From the NCBI RefSeq assembly GCF_005280205.1, contig NZ_SUND01000004.1:1-64000 (forward strand): DNA of 64,000 nucleotides, read 5' to 3'. Positions within the stretch are counted from its first letter, which is position 1. Each line of letters begins with the position of its first letter. Source of the stretch: Bacillus yapensis (GTDB taxonomy: Bacteria > Bacillota > Bacilli > Bacillales > Cytobacillaceae). The translations under genes were made by a program, and so were the position numbers. Below, in pieces: positions 1-7,391 of the stretch. The notes under the pieces were generated by a model. The model saw only the letters and a list, made by a program, of their open reading frames with translations, was not told where the DNA came from and did no database searches.

Positions 1-42
1 CAAGAGCAAGGTTTGAAATTCTTAACAAATGTGATTTCATAA
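1..42 (+). CDS. Possible last codons of the intron-encoded reverse transcriptase
   Basis: An open frame from base 1 ends at TAA 40-42 (13 residues), just before domain V, which is where an LtrA-type maturase ends when its ORF lies in domain IV. The fragment is too short to show a motif, so this is positional inference only. Confidence 0.35.
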   Translation, partial: QEQGLKFLTNVIS

Positions 43-121
43 ACTTTCGAACCGCCGTATACCGAACGGTACGTACGGTGGTGTGAGAGGTCGGGGGTTA
101 GTCACCCCCTCCTACTCGATT
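1..121 (+). mobile_element. 3' end of a group II intron (domains V and VI)
   Basis: The stretch from about 49 to 84 folds as a group II domain V: CCGCCGTA pairs with TACGGTGG and an inner TACCG/CGGTA stem closes a short loop. It is followed by GTGTGAGAGG and a domain VI-like hairpin (GGGGG ... CCCCC) with an A in CCTACTC that could be the branch point. The intron seems to end near CGATT at about 121. The rest of the ribozyme and most of its reverse transcriptase lie before the window. The call rests on recognition of the domain V/VI layout; the exact 3' junction is inferred. Confidence 0.8.
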
Positions 122-172
122 GTCTAAAAATCAACATTTTATTACATCTAAGGTGAACAACGTTGTAAGAGA

Positions 173-201
173 TTGACACCTCTGTTATATGTGTGTATAC
201 T
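173..201 (+). promoter_or_regulatory. SigA-type promoter of the GntR/ABC operon
   Basis: TTGACA at 173-178 and TATACT at 196-201 are separated by 17 bases. This is a near-consensus vegetative promoter about 40 bases before the GTG start of the GntR gene. Confidence 0.75.
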
Positions 202-214
202 GATTATATACAGA
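192..214 (+). promoter_or_regulatory. Probable GntR (YtrA-type) operator
   Basis: TGTGTATA (192-199) and TATACAGA (207-214) form an imperfect inverted repeat with 7 of 8 pairs. It overlaps the -10 box and start region. A YtrA-subfamily repressor encoded just downstream would be expected to bind such a dyad and repress its own operon. The link to the adjacent regulator is inference. Confidence 0.55.
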
Positions 215-239
215 TATAACAAAAGAGGGATGTTATGTA

Positions 240-614
240 GTGAATATTATTATCTCAAACACTTCGGATGAACCAATTTATTTACAGATAGTAGATCAAT
301 TGAAAGAACAAATTGTTCAGGGAGAACTGGTAGAATCACAATCGCTCCCATCAATTAGGAATTTAGCCAAAGAGCTAAAAATTAGTGTTATTACAACCAA
401 AAGAGCCTATGATGAGCTTGAAAAAGAAGGGTTTATCGTTACTGTTGCCGGAAAAGGTTCATATGTTGCAGCAATCAACAAGGAAATGTTCCGTGAAACC
501 AAAGTAAAAGTAATTGAAGAAAAAATGACTGAAGCAATCAATACAGCAAAACTGGTGGGCTTAACTTTAGAAGAGTTGCAAGATATGCTCAAAATAATTT
601 ATGAGGGGTGGTAA
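240..614 (+). CDS. GntR family transcriptional regulator, YtrA subfamily
   Basis: This 124-residue protein has an N-terminal winged helix typical of GntR proteins (EPIYLQIVDQLKEQIVQG, then SLPSIRNLAKELKIS and a wing ending VAGKGSYV, residues about 10-78) and a short helical C-terminus of about 45 residues. That is the small-effector layout of YtrA regulators, which control ABC exporter operons often linked to cell-wall antibiotics. The start is GTG at 240, with AGAGGGA nine bases upstream. It is the first gene of an operon with the next two or three genes and probably represses it through the dyad at 192-214. The region is clearly more AT-rich than the housekeeping genes further on, which fits transfer. 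Confidence 0.9.
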   Translation: MNIIISNTSDEPIYLQIVDQLKEQIVQGELVESQSLPSIRNLAKELKISVITTKRAYDELEKEGFIVTVAGKGSYVAAINKEMFRETKVKVIEEKMTEAINTAKLVGLTLEELQDMLKIIYEGW

Positions 615-616
615 AG

Positions 617-1492
617 ATGAATAAGATATTAGAAGTTTCCAATTTATCTAAAAGCTATAAAGACTTTTCATTAAAAGGTATCAATATTACCCTTGAAAAA
701 GGCTATATAATGGGTTTCATCGGTCCAAATGGTTCTGGAAAAAGCACCACCATAAAACTAATAATGAACTTAATTAAAAAGAATAGTGGTAACATAAAAA
801 TTTTTGGTTTAGACAACGAACAAAATAATATTGCGATTAAGGAGAGAATTGGCTTTGTTTATGATGAAAATCACTTTTACGAGGAATTAACTGTAAAAGA
901 AATGAAGGATGTCATAAGTCCATTTTATAGCAGATGGGATGAAAGAATTTTCAATAAATACGTTAAAGATTTTGAACTCCCTTTAAATAAAGAAATTAAG
1001 CATTTGTCAAAAGGGATGAAGATGAAGTTCTCTTTAGCCATTGCTCTTTCACATCAAGCTGAACTTTTAATAATGGATGAACCAACTTCAGGATTAGATC
1101 CACTTATACGTTCTGAACTATTAGATGTTTTACAGTCATTGTTACAAGATGAAAACAAGTCAATTTTCTTTTCGACACATATTACTTCCGACTTAGACAA
1201 AATTGCCGACTTTATTACTTTAATTAATAATGGCGAAATTATATTGAGCAAAACAAAGGATGAACTTTTAGAAGAACACTGTATCGTAAAAGGGAGTAAA
1301 AAACAATTAAATAATGATCAAGGAAACTTTATTGGCTTAAAACAAAATGATTTTGGCTTCGAAGCATTAAGTAAAAATAAAAAAGAAGTAATTAAACAAT
1401 TTGGGGATTCCATAATGATTGAAAAACCGACACTCGAAGATATAATGGTGTTTTATACAAGAAGGAGTGATCATCATGTATCATCTCATTAA
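617..1492 (+). CDS. ABC transporter ATP-binding protein (YtrB-like)
   Basis: This 291-residue ATPase has Walker A GPNGSGKST at residues 36-44, a signature of the LSKGM type in place of LSGGQ, and Walker B LLIMDEPTSGLDP with a downstream switch His (FFSTH). The C-terminal 80 residues form the extension common in exporter ATPases. An in-frame GTG lies at 608, but ATG 617 follows GAGGGGTGG at the right distance and is preferred. It overlaps the permease gene by 17 bases, so the two are translationally linked. Together they form a two-gene ABC-2 exporter of unknown substrate; paired with a YtrA-type regulator, a role in antimicrobial or envelope stress is likely but not proved. Confidence 0.9.
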   Translation: MNKILEVSNLSKSYKDFSLKGINITLEKGYIMGFIGPNGSGKSTTIKLIMNLIKKNSGNIKIFGLDNEQNNIAIKERIGFVYDENHFYEELTVKEMKDVISPFYSRWDERIFNKYVKDFELPLNKEIKHLSKGMKMKFSLAIALSHQAELLIMDEPTSGLDPLIRSELLDVLQSLLQDENKSIFFSTHITSDLDKIADFITLINNGEIILSKTKDELLEEHCIVKGSKKQLNNDQGNFIGLKQNDFGFEALSKNKKEVIKQFGDSIMIEKPTLEDIMVFYTRRSDHHVSSH

Positions 1493-2132
1493 AAAGGATA
1501 TTTTAATGCAAAAGAGAGCTTTAAAATTATCTATTCTTTTAATAATCTTTTTTACTTTCACACTTTCAAATATTGGTCCAGCTGGATTGACGATTGGAGT
1601 ATTGGCTATAACATATCAATTAGCTTTAGGAGCAAGTGCTTTAGAAGACAAGAATAATAGTGATATCATTCTTATTAGCCTACCGATTAAGAGAACTACC
1701 ATTGTTTTATCTAAATACGTATCTATCTATTTTTATGCCGCTTATGCAATTCTGGGATTTTATTTGGCTTATTTGATTATAAACTTATTAAATCTTCGCC
1801 TTGATATTCCTTTTAATTTTACTGGCCTAATTGGTGCGATTATTGCTGTCACTTTATTTTGTTCGATTTCTTTTCCTTTAATTTTTAAGTATGGCTTTTT
1901 AAAGGCAAAAATGGCAAACTTAATTATTTTCTTCGTATTTGTATTTGGAGGAACCGGGTTGGTAAGTTATTTAAGTGAAAACAATAAATTGATGTTGAGT
2001 CAAGATTTAATCACTTTCTTGAAAAATAGATCAGATATTGAAATATTTATAATTTTAATGGTTCCACTGGTTCTAATACTTATTTGCTCGTATTTTGTTT
2101 CACTTAATTTTTATAGGAAAAGAGAATTTTAA
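1476..2132 (+). CDS. ABC-2 type transporter permease
   Basis: This 218-residue protein is almost entirely hydrophobic, with about six membrane segments, a short basic N-terminus (KKDILMQKR) and a basic end (YRKREF). That fits the ABC-2 permease family paired with small exporter ATPases. GTG at 1467 is also open, but ATG 1476 follows GAAGGAGTGA at good spacing. It is the membrane partner of the ATPase encoded immediately upstream. The substrate cannot be read from the sequence. Confidence 0.85.
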   Translation: MYHLIKKDILMQKRALKLSILLIIFFTFTLSNIGPAGLTIGVLAITYQLALGASALEDKNNSDIILISLPIKRTTIVLSKYVSIYFYAAYAILGFYLAYLIINLLNLRLDIPFNFTGLIGAIIAVTLFCSISFPLIFKYGFLKAKMANLIIFFVFVFGGTGLVSYLSENNKLMLSQDLITFLKNRSDIEIFIILMVPLVLILICSYFVSLNFYRKREF

Positions 2133-2196
2133 AACTAATAGAGGGATCTGTGATAAAGGTGAAATAGATTTGAAAAATAAAGGAAGGAGCAGTAAA

Positions 2197-2379
2197 ATGT
2201 ATAAATTAGGTAATATTTTGATTGTATCAGGTATTTTCCTCATACTCTTATCTACAATAGGTAATTTCCTTAAATTCTTACCTGAAGTTTTAGATAGTTA
2301 CTATTTGGCAAGTACAGGCACAGTTTTTACGGCTTCGGGAATAATACTCAAGAAAAGAAAGCCACTTGATAGAAAATAA
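2197..2379 (+). CDS. Small two-span membrane protein, unknown function
   Basis: This 60-residue protein has two hydrophobic segments (about 5-25 and 36-51) and a basic tail (KKRKPLDRK). The ATG at 2197 follows AAAGGAAGGAGC, a strong ribosome site; the frame is open further upstream but overlaps the permease and lacks a site. It is the last gene before the terminator at 2403, so it may belong to the exporter operon as an accessory subunit. I do not recognise a family. Confidence 0.65.
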   Translation: MYKLGNILIVSGIFLILLSTIGNFLKFLPEVLDSYYLASTGTVFTASGIILKKRKPLDRK

Positions 2380-2402
2380 ATTAGTACCTAATGAGTAACA
2401 TT

Positions 2403-2439
2403 AAAAGGATCAGAAGAGCTACTATTTTCTGATCCTTTT
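2403..2439 (+). terminator. Rho-independent terminator of the GntR/ABC operon
   Basis: AAAAGGATCAGAA (2403-2415) pairs perfectly with TTCTGATCCTTTT (2427-2439), giving a 13-bp stem with an 11-base loop, T-rich at its 3' end. Confidence 0.85.
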
Positions 2440-2470
2440 ATTAGTCAAGGAGAATAAAATAAAACATTGG

Positions 2471-2556
2471 TTTAGACTTTTTTGTCTCGAAAATATATAG
2501 AGGAAGGAGTTTAGACTTTTATGTCCGAATTGTTTAGACTTTCTTGTCTTTGTACA
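2471..2556. mobile_element. Tn7-like transposon end with three TnsB-type binding sites
   Basis: Three 16-bp direct repeats of TTTAGACTTTYWTGTC lie at 2471-2486, 2510-2525 and 2533-2548. Read on the minus strand they are GACAAAAAAGTCTAAA, GACATAAAAGTCTAAA and GACAAGAAAGTCTAAA. From memory the TnsB sites of Tn7 read GACAATAAAGTCTTAAACT, and the Tn7 terminus is TGT plus five bases and then the first site. Here the outermost site is likewise preceded, on the minus strand, by eight bases, TGTACAAA (2556-2549). The element would end at 2556 and extend leftwards over the exporter operon and intron. No transposase gene is in the window; the other end must lie before base 1. Confidence 0.75.
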
Positions 2557-2561
2557 AAGGG

Positions 2562-3062
2562 GAGGGATAGATTTCGCTCCTCTTATAAAATTCATTTTTT
2601 CTAGTTTACATAATATACATTATGAGTAATTGAATAAAAAGAGATAAACCACGTCTCAATACCAAAGTATACTTAAGATAGTGAGACAAAACGAAAAAAT
2701 TCTAGGATTTCTAACGAATCTTCATAACTTACAATTCTTTTGGTTCTTCCTCAGTAAAATGAATTCTAATTTTCACATAAACCTTTTTCGTTTTACTTAT
2801 TTTCATTTTCTAAATTGATTACTTCTGTGCAGCGCTTAATCTTAAAGCTCGTTTTTATTCAGTAAAGAATTTCAGTTTACTTTAGTATTAATAACTTCAA
2901 AGCAAATATACTGGCTATCGATCTAATAAAAAAACATTATATACACCAATTTAAACGTGTCTCCTCCCTTCTATTTTCCCAATACATACCTCTATTAAAT
3001 TCTGCATTTACTCTCTATATTTATCTATATATCTAGTTAATTCTCTTCTGGGAGGCAGATAA
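2562..3062. other. Non-coding AT-rich region before the subtilisin gene
   Basis: About 500 bases without a supportable gene. An inverted repeat GTCTCA ... TGAGAC is present at about 2653-2690. The final bases CTGGGAGGCAG form the ribosome site of the protease gene. I could not pick a convincing promoter. Confidence 0.5.
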
Positions 3063-4619
3063 ATGAAGAAATTATTATTCTTTCTAATATTAACTTCACT
3101 CTTAATTTCTATGAGCCCACCGGTTCATGCTGATATAAATAAAGAAAACGTTATTATTGTATTTAAAGATGAAATAGACCAGAAAGCCATTGAAAACGTT
3201 AATGGTGAGATTCAAGATGAATTTAACAACCTGCCAGTCGTAACTGGAGAAATTCCAGAGGCGGCCATAGAAATTCTTGAACGTGATAAAGATGTATTAG
3301 CTATCGAAATTGACCAGCGTGTTTCGATTACGGCACAGAATCCTGATTGGGGTATTAATACAATCGAAGCTCCAGCTGCTTGGAATTCACAGCTTACGGG
3401 GAAAGGTGTGAAAATTGCTGTATTAGACACGGGAATATCCCCACATGAGGACCTTATTGTTTCTGGAGGGATTTCCTTTACTTCTTATACGAAATCCTAT
3501 ACTGATGATAACGGTCACGGAACACATGTTGCTGGGATTATCGGTGCTGAAAGAAATGCTTTCGGTACTGTCGGTGTAGCGCCAGATGCAGACGTTTATG
3601 CAGTAAAAGTCTTAGATAAATCGGGTTCTGGCTATCTTTCCGATATCATCAGGGGAATTGATTGGGCGATTAGCAATAAGATGGATATTATTAACTTGAG
3701 CCTAACTGCCACTGCGGATTCTGTAGCATTACATCAGGCTGTGGATAATGCCTATAACCAAGGAATATTGGTCGTAGCAGCTGCTGGTAATCATGGAAAC
3801 GGCGATGGAACTGGAGATACAGTTGAATACCCGGCGCGTTATGAGTCTGTAATTGCAGTTTCTGCTACCGATTACTTAAATCAACGTGGCAGTTTTTCAG
3901 CTACAGGTAATTCGGTTGAAGTATCTGCTCCAGGTGTGAAAATTTTGAGCACTTATTTGAACAACAGTTATGTAAGTATGTCTGGGACTTCAATGGCTAC
4001 GCCATATGTTGCTGGCACACTAGCGCTAATGAAACAAGCGTATCCGACCTATACTAACATTCAATTGCGTAAAAATCTGGTTGGATCCACACAAGATTTA
4101 GGTGTTGCTGGTAAGGATGCTTATTTCGGATATGGGCTTGTAAAAGCTCCTGTAATTGTCAATTCTGTACAACAAGAAAAAGCTACAGAAACTCCAGTCA
4201 ATACCGAAGTGAAAACGCCAATTAATAATACACATCAGCCAGCTAAGCAACCAACGCCTCAAGTAATAAACACAGTTCCGAAAAAGCAAGAAGTAAAGCC
4301 TCCAATAAAGAAAAATATGGTCACAACGCTCTCTACTACTGCTTCCAGCTATAAAGTTGGGAAAACGGTCGTGGTATCCGTAAAAGTTGTAGACAAAGGA
4401 ACGAGGAAAGCTCTTGCTAATAGCGCTGTGAAATTAACAATTACCCCACCTAAAGGGAAAGCGAAAGTTGTAACATTAAAAACGAATTCCAAAGGACAAG
4501 CATCTTACAAAATGGCGACCAATAAGTACACAACAAAAGGAAATTATAAGTTAACGACTGCTACCTCTATCGCAAACTACAATACAGCGTATTCGTCTAA
4601 ATCAATACGCATCAAATAG
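3063..4619 (+). CDS. Secreted subtilisin-like serine protease (S8) with C-terminal Ig-like domain
   Basis: The 518-residue precursor has a signal peptide (KK, hydrophobic core, VHA cleavage at about residue 23), an inhibitor-I9 propeptide (about 28-90) and a subtilase domain (about 95-365). The triad is Asp122 (AVLDTG), His152 (NGHGTHVAG) and Ser310 (GTSMATP), with the oxyanion Asn243 in AAGN. A Pro/Thr/Lys-rich linker (about 370-420) leads to a roughly 90-residue beta-rich domain resembling bacterial Ig-like wall or matrix-binding modules. All catalytic residues are present, so it should be an active extracellular protease. The ATG follows GGGAGGCAG. It is a single-gene unit with its own terminator. 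Confidence 0.93.
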   Translation: MKKLLFFLILTSLLISMSPPVHADINKENVIIVFKDEIDQKAIENVNGEIQDEFNNLPVVTGEIPEAAIEILERDKDVLAIEIDQRVSITAQNPDWGINTIEAPAAWNSQLTGKGVKIAVLDTGISPHEDLIVSGGISFTSYTKSYTDDNGHGTHVAGIIGAERNAFGTVGVAPDADVYAVKVLDKSGSGYLSDIIRGIDWAISNKMDIINLSLTATADSVALHQAVDNAYNQGILVVAAAGNHGNGDGTGDTVEYPARYESVIAVSATDYLNQRGSFSATGNSVEVSAPGVKILSTYLNNSYVSMSGTSMATPYVAGTLALMKQAYPTYTNIQLRKNLVGSTQDLGVAGKDAYFGYGLVKAPVIVNSVQQEKATETPVNTEVKTPINNTHQPAKQPTPQVINTVPKKQEVKPPIKKNMVTTLSTTASSYKVGKTVVVSVKVVDKGTRKALANSAVKLTITPPKGKAKVVTLKTNSKGQASYKMATNKYTTKGNYKLTTATSIANYNTAYSSKSIRIK

Positions 4620-4631
4620 TGTTCAATTTCT

Positions 4632-4672
4632 GGCTGATTCGTTACATTCTTAGCGAATCAGCCATTTATTTT
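4632..4672 (+). terminator. Terminator after the subtilisin gene
   Basis: GGCTGATTCG (4632-4641) pairs with CGAATCAGCC (4654-4663), followed by a T-rich run. Confidence 0.9.
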
Positions 4673-4749
4673 TTATAAAAGAGCATAGTTTATCATTTTC
4701 TCTATCTTTGGTATAGTTAGCATAGCTAATACAGAAAGGAATTAACATA

Positions 4750-5547
4750 ATGAAATGCTTCTCTATTGATTTAGACGGTACACTTTTAAACTCAAACAGT
4801 GAAATCCCTGAGGAAAACCTTAAAGTACTTCATGAATTGCAGGAACAGGGTCACAGTGTCATCATTAATACAGGTAGAGCTCTTGAGGACGTCCTTCAAT
4901 TTGATGCTATTAAGCAGTTAAATACGCCTATTATCACGATAAATGGAACTGTTTTATATTCACAGGACAAAGATGTTCTATTTGAAGCATCGATCCCGGT
5001 ATCTCTATATAAAGAGTTATTTCCGACTTTGCAAAAGCTTGGTTTATGGGTAATGGTTTATACAAACCAAGGTGGATTTCCTTGTAGAAATCCATTATTA
5101 CGTGGTAAAAGTGATGATGAAATTGAACAAATTTTTGCTGGATATAACTATGATCAAATTTTTGAAAAAGAAGATCTCAAAATTTATAAAGTCATGGCTG
5201 TCTCTCGCCACGACCAATTAGAAAAAATTCAACAGGTGAAAGAAGCAATTGAAGGCAAATTAGAAATATCTATGGCGTCTTCCCATCCAAATAATGTGGA
5301 ATTTACTTCTATAGAAGCAAATAAAGGTACTGCTCTTCTTCGTTATCAGAAGTTAACGGATACTAAGTTCGATGAGATTTATGCCTTTGGAGATGGCGGA
5401 AATGACGTGGAACAGTTTAAGGTAGCTACGACTTCTGTTGCTATGAGCAATGCTCCAGCTGAAGTTCAAAAAGAAGCGGATATCATTACGAAAAGTAACG
5501 ATGAAAATGGATTTGCTCATGCTGTGCGCCAATTAATTGGGCTTTAA
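4750..5547 (+). CDS. HAD superfamily phosphatase, Cof subfamily
   Basis: This 265-residue protein begins with the HAD nucleophile motif DLDGTLL (Asp7, Asp9). It has the motif II region INTGRA, a middle cap domain typical of type IIB (Cof/YxeH) enzymes, and the motif III/IV segment FGDGGNDVEQF near residue 216. Such enzymes dephosphorylate small phosphometabolites such as sugar phosphates or flavin precursors, using Mg2+. The substrate cannot be assigned. ATG 4750 follows GAAAGGA. The gene is flanked by terminators and is probably monocistronic. Confidence 0.9.
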   Translation: MKCFSIDLDGTLLNSNSEIPEENLKVLHELQEQGHSVIINTGRALEDVLQFDAIKQLNTPIITINGTVLYSQDKDVLFEASIPVSLYKELFPTLQKLGLWVMVYTNQGGFPCRNPLLRGKSDDEIEQIFAGYNYDQIFEKEDLKIYKVMAVSRHDQLEKIQQVKEAIEGKLEISMASSHPNNVEFTSIEANKGTALLRYQKLTDTKFDEIYAFGDGGNDVEQFKVATTSVAMSNAPAEVQKEADIITKSNDENGFAHAVRQLIGL

Positions 5548-5556
5548 TACTATACT

Positions 5557-5590
5557 AAAAAGCTAGGGACGTTAACTATCCCTAGCTTTT
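5557..5590 (+). terminator. Terminator after the HAD phosphatase gene
   Basis: AAAAGCTAGGGA pairs with TCCCTAGCTTTT across a 9-10 base loop. Confidence 0.9.
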
Positions 5591-5657
5591 ATCGTTTAGA
5601 ATAGCATAATCCTCTAATCTTGGTACAAAATATCAGTGTTCATAAGGAGGTGTAATC

Positions 5658-5783
5658 ATGCCTAATCTAAACGATAATAAGTTCAGAAAAATTCAATCAG
5701 AAAGCCAAAAACAAGGGAAATCTCAAGAGGAATATGCTGCTGAACTTGAAATGAACAAATTAAAGAGTCAAAAAAGGAAATAA
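5658..5783 (+). CDS. Small lysine-rich hydrophilic protein, unknown
   Basis: This 41-residue ORF (MPNLNDNKFRKIQSES ... KLKSQKRK) has a strong AAGGAGGTG site seven bases before ATG and its own terminator, so it is very likely expressed. It is Lys/Gln/Glu-rich, without Cys or hydrophobic segments, and predicted helical. The style resembles minor small acid-soluble spore proteins, but I cannot match it to a named Ssp family. Confidence 0.7.
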   Translation: MPNLNDNKFRKIQSESQKQGKSQEEYAAELEMNKLKSQKRK

Positions 5784-5793
5784 CCCTACCTTA

Positions 5794-5820
5794 AAAAGGC
5801 AGATATACATTCTGCCTTTT
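5794..5820 (+). terminator. Terminator after the 41-residue gene
   Basis: AAAAGGCAGA (5794-5803) pairs with TCTGCCTTTT (5811-5820). Confidence 0.85.
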
Positions 5821-5892
5821 ATAATCAATCATTTAGTTAACATAATCATGTTATGGTCAATACATACCCTATCCCTTCACATGCAAACAAAA

Positions 5893-5913
5893 AACACAGG
5901 GTTTTCCTGTGTT
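5893..5913 (-). terminator. Terminator of the staygreen-family gene
   Basis: AACACAGG pairs with CCTGTGTT around a 5-base loop. On the minus strand a run of T follows. It overlaps the stop codon at 5912-5914. Confidence 0.85.
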
Positions 5914-6388
5914 AAGAAACAGATTCTTGTAAGGCAGTGGTTAAGTACTGACGTGGTGTTCCATAATATAATAATTGATTATATAATAGATAGCTTGACT
6001 CAAACTGGATATATATTGGTGAATCAAGCAACCATGGATAATACTGATAAAACCCTCTATCTCCATAGACGATTGAGGTTAAGGCTAAACTCAACTCTTT
6101 TTGGAAGATCATAAAGCGGATTTTGGCGTATTGCTCGTCATACTCCCCACCGCATACATAGACTTTTCCACTCAGAATATACTGCCCCATACGTGGTATC
6201 CATTCTGCTAGAACCTCATTACGAAAATTTGCATTAATGGCACTCTCGTCGTAGCAATAGCCAATCGTTAGAAATAATTCCCCTGTCTCATCAGTAGTCA
6301 TTGTATATTTTCTTTCATCAACAGGCTTATAAGGGGTGGCAGGCGGTAAGAATTTCACACTGAGGTTAGAAGGAATGAACTTGCTCAT
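5912..6388 (-). CDS. Staygreen (SGR / Mg-dechelatase-like) family protein
   Basis: This 158-residue protein carries the characteristic staygreen block order: NLSVKFLPPATP, RKYTMTTDETGELFLTIG, a conserved VLAEW, AKIRFMIFQKELSLAL, IVYGDR, LLDSPIYIQF and a final YNQLLYYGTPRQYL. In plants SGR removes Mg2+ from chlorophyll a. Homologues in non-photosynthetic bacteria are known, but their natural substrate is not. There is no signal peptide, so it should be cytoplasmic. It is monocistronic, with a terminator immediately at its end. I am confident of the family from motif recall; the function in this organism is open. Confidence 0.82.
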   Translation of the reverse strand: MSKFIPSNLSVKFLPPATPYKPVDERKYTMTTDETGELFLTIGYCYDESAINANFRNEVLAEWIPRMGQYILSGKVYVCGGEYDEQYAKIRFMIFQKELSLALTSIVYGDRGFYQYYPWLLDSPIYIQFESSYLLYNQLLYYGTPRQYLTTALQESVS

Positions 6389-6468
6389 AGAAGGTGTCCC
6401 CCTAAATGATGAAGTATTGAACTACCTTATAGTATGTTAAAAATTAGCAATAGGTGACATGTGCCTAT

Positions 6469-7245
6469 TTATTCTTTCCCTTTTTCGTAAGAAGTTTCGA
6501 AAACCTTTGTACGGAGTAGCTCCCATTTTCCGTTTTGAAATACCCAGGTTGATTCGATTCTGCCAATGACATCAGCGTCATAAGCCCCACTAATTTGTTG
6601 CGTCCCTTTTAACCCTACCTTCTTCCCTCTTACTTTAACAGGCTCTAGCTTACTATATGCGTGAATCATTAGTTCTGTTGGCTCATTCATTTTTCCTTGA
6701 AAATAGAGGCCTGTACTCTCATAATCCTCTGCTCGATTTTTCAAATTAAATTTATACGTTTTATGATTGTTTTCAATTGTAATCTTCGCCTTATATCCAT
6801 TTAAAAATTGGCTCTGGACCACAAGTGGGTCTGGTACTGTTAAATCAGTTACCTGAAAGTCTTTAGCCGTATATAAATAATAATTCGATACTCCACCACT
6901 ACCATGTGTAGGCACGGCCACCAAAATGTCTTGTGCTCCATCCCGATTCAAGTCCCTGAATGTCAATTTAGGCTTAAATCCGTCCTCTAGGTCAATCTTC
7001 TGATTATGACCATTAGGATCTGATATATGAATGGTGATATTTTTATAAAGTGATTCATTCTCTTCTAAAAGGGTCCCTTTTACTACAATATTCTCAGCAA
7101 GTCCATCCCCTGATATATCCACTTCAGACTCAGCAATAACTTTTGATTTTTCCTTTGCTTCTTCCTCCACAGCGTACACTACAGTAATTGCTGTCATGGA
7201 CATAAAAAAGAATGCTGAAACGAGAAAAAACATTTCTTTTTTCAT
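6469..7245 (-). CDS. Exported protein with FG-GAP/EF-hand-like repeats, unknown
   Basis: This 258-residue protein has a signal peptide or membrane anchor (residues 1-26) and a beta-rich body. Two calcium-loop-like stretches, DISGDGLAEN and DLNRDGAQDIL, resemble FG-GAP/VCBS motifs. The C-terminal part (ESTWVFQNGKWELLRTKVFE) looks like a lipocalin- or NTF2-type beta sheet. No catalytic motif was recognised. The ATG has a GGGAGG site upstream. It is probably extracytoplasmic and metal-stabilised. Confidence 0.7.
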   Translation of the reverse strand: MKKEMFFLVSAFFFMSMTAITVVYAVEEEAKEKSKVIAESEVDISGDGLAENIVVKGTLLEENESLYKNITIHISDPNGHNQKIDLEDGFKPKLTFRDLNRDGAQDILVAVPTHGSGGVSNYYLYTAKDFQVTDLTVPDPLVVQSQFLNGYKAKITIENNHKTYKFNLKNRAEDYESTGLYFQGKMNEPTELMIHAYSKLEPVKVRGKKVGLKGTQQISGAYDADVIGRIESTWVFQNGKWELLRTKVFETSYEKGKE

Positions 7246-7342
7246 GCGTTAGTGCCTCCCTTTTACACGATTACGCATATTATGTCCAGTTTTTGGTAAA
7301 AGATGCAAAAAAATCCCCCAGGCTACAGCTATCCAGAACAAA

Positions 7343-7373
7343 ATAAAAAAAACAGTGTGCCTCTCGCACACTG
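7343..7373 (-). terminator. Terminator of alsT
   Basis: CAGTGTGC (7353-7360) pairs with GCACACTG (7366-7373). On the minus strand it is followed by a long T run (the A run at 7343-7352 on the plus strand). Confidence 0.88.
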
Positions 7374-7391
7374 CTTTCATAAGGATTTGTT

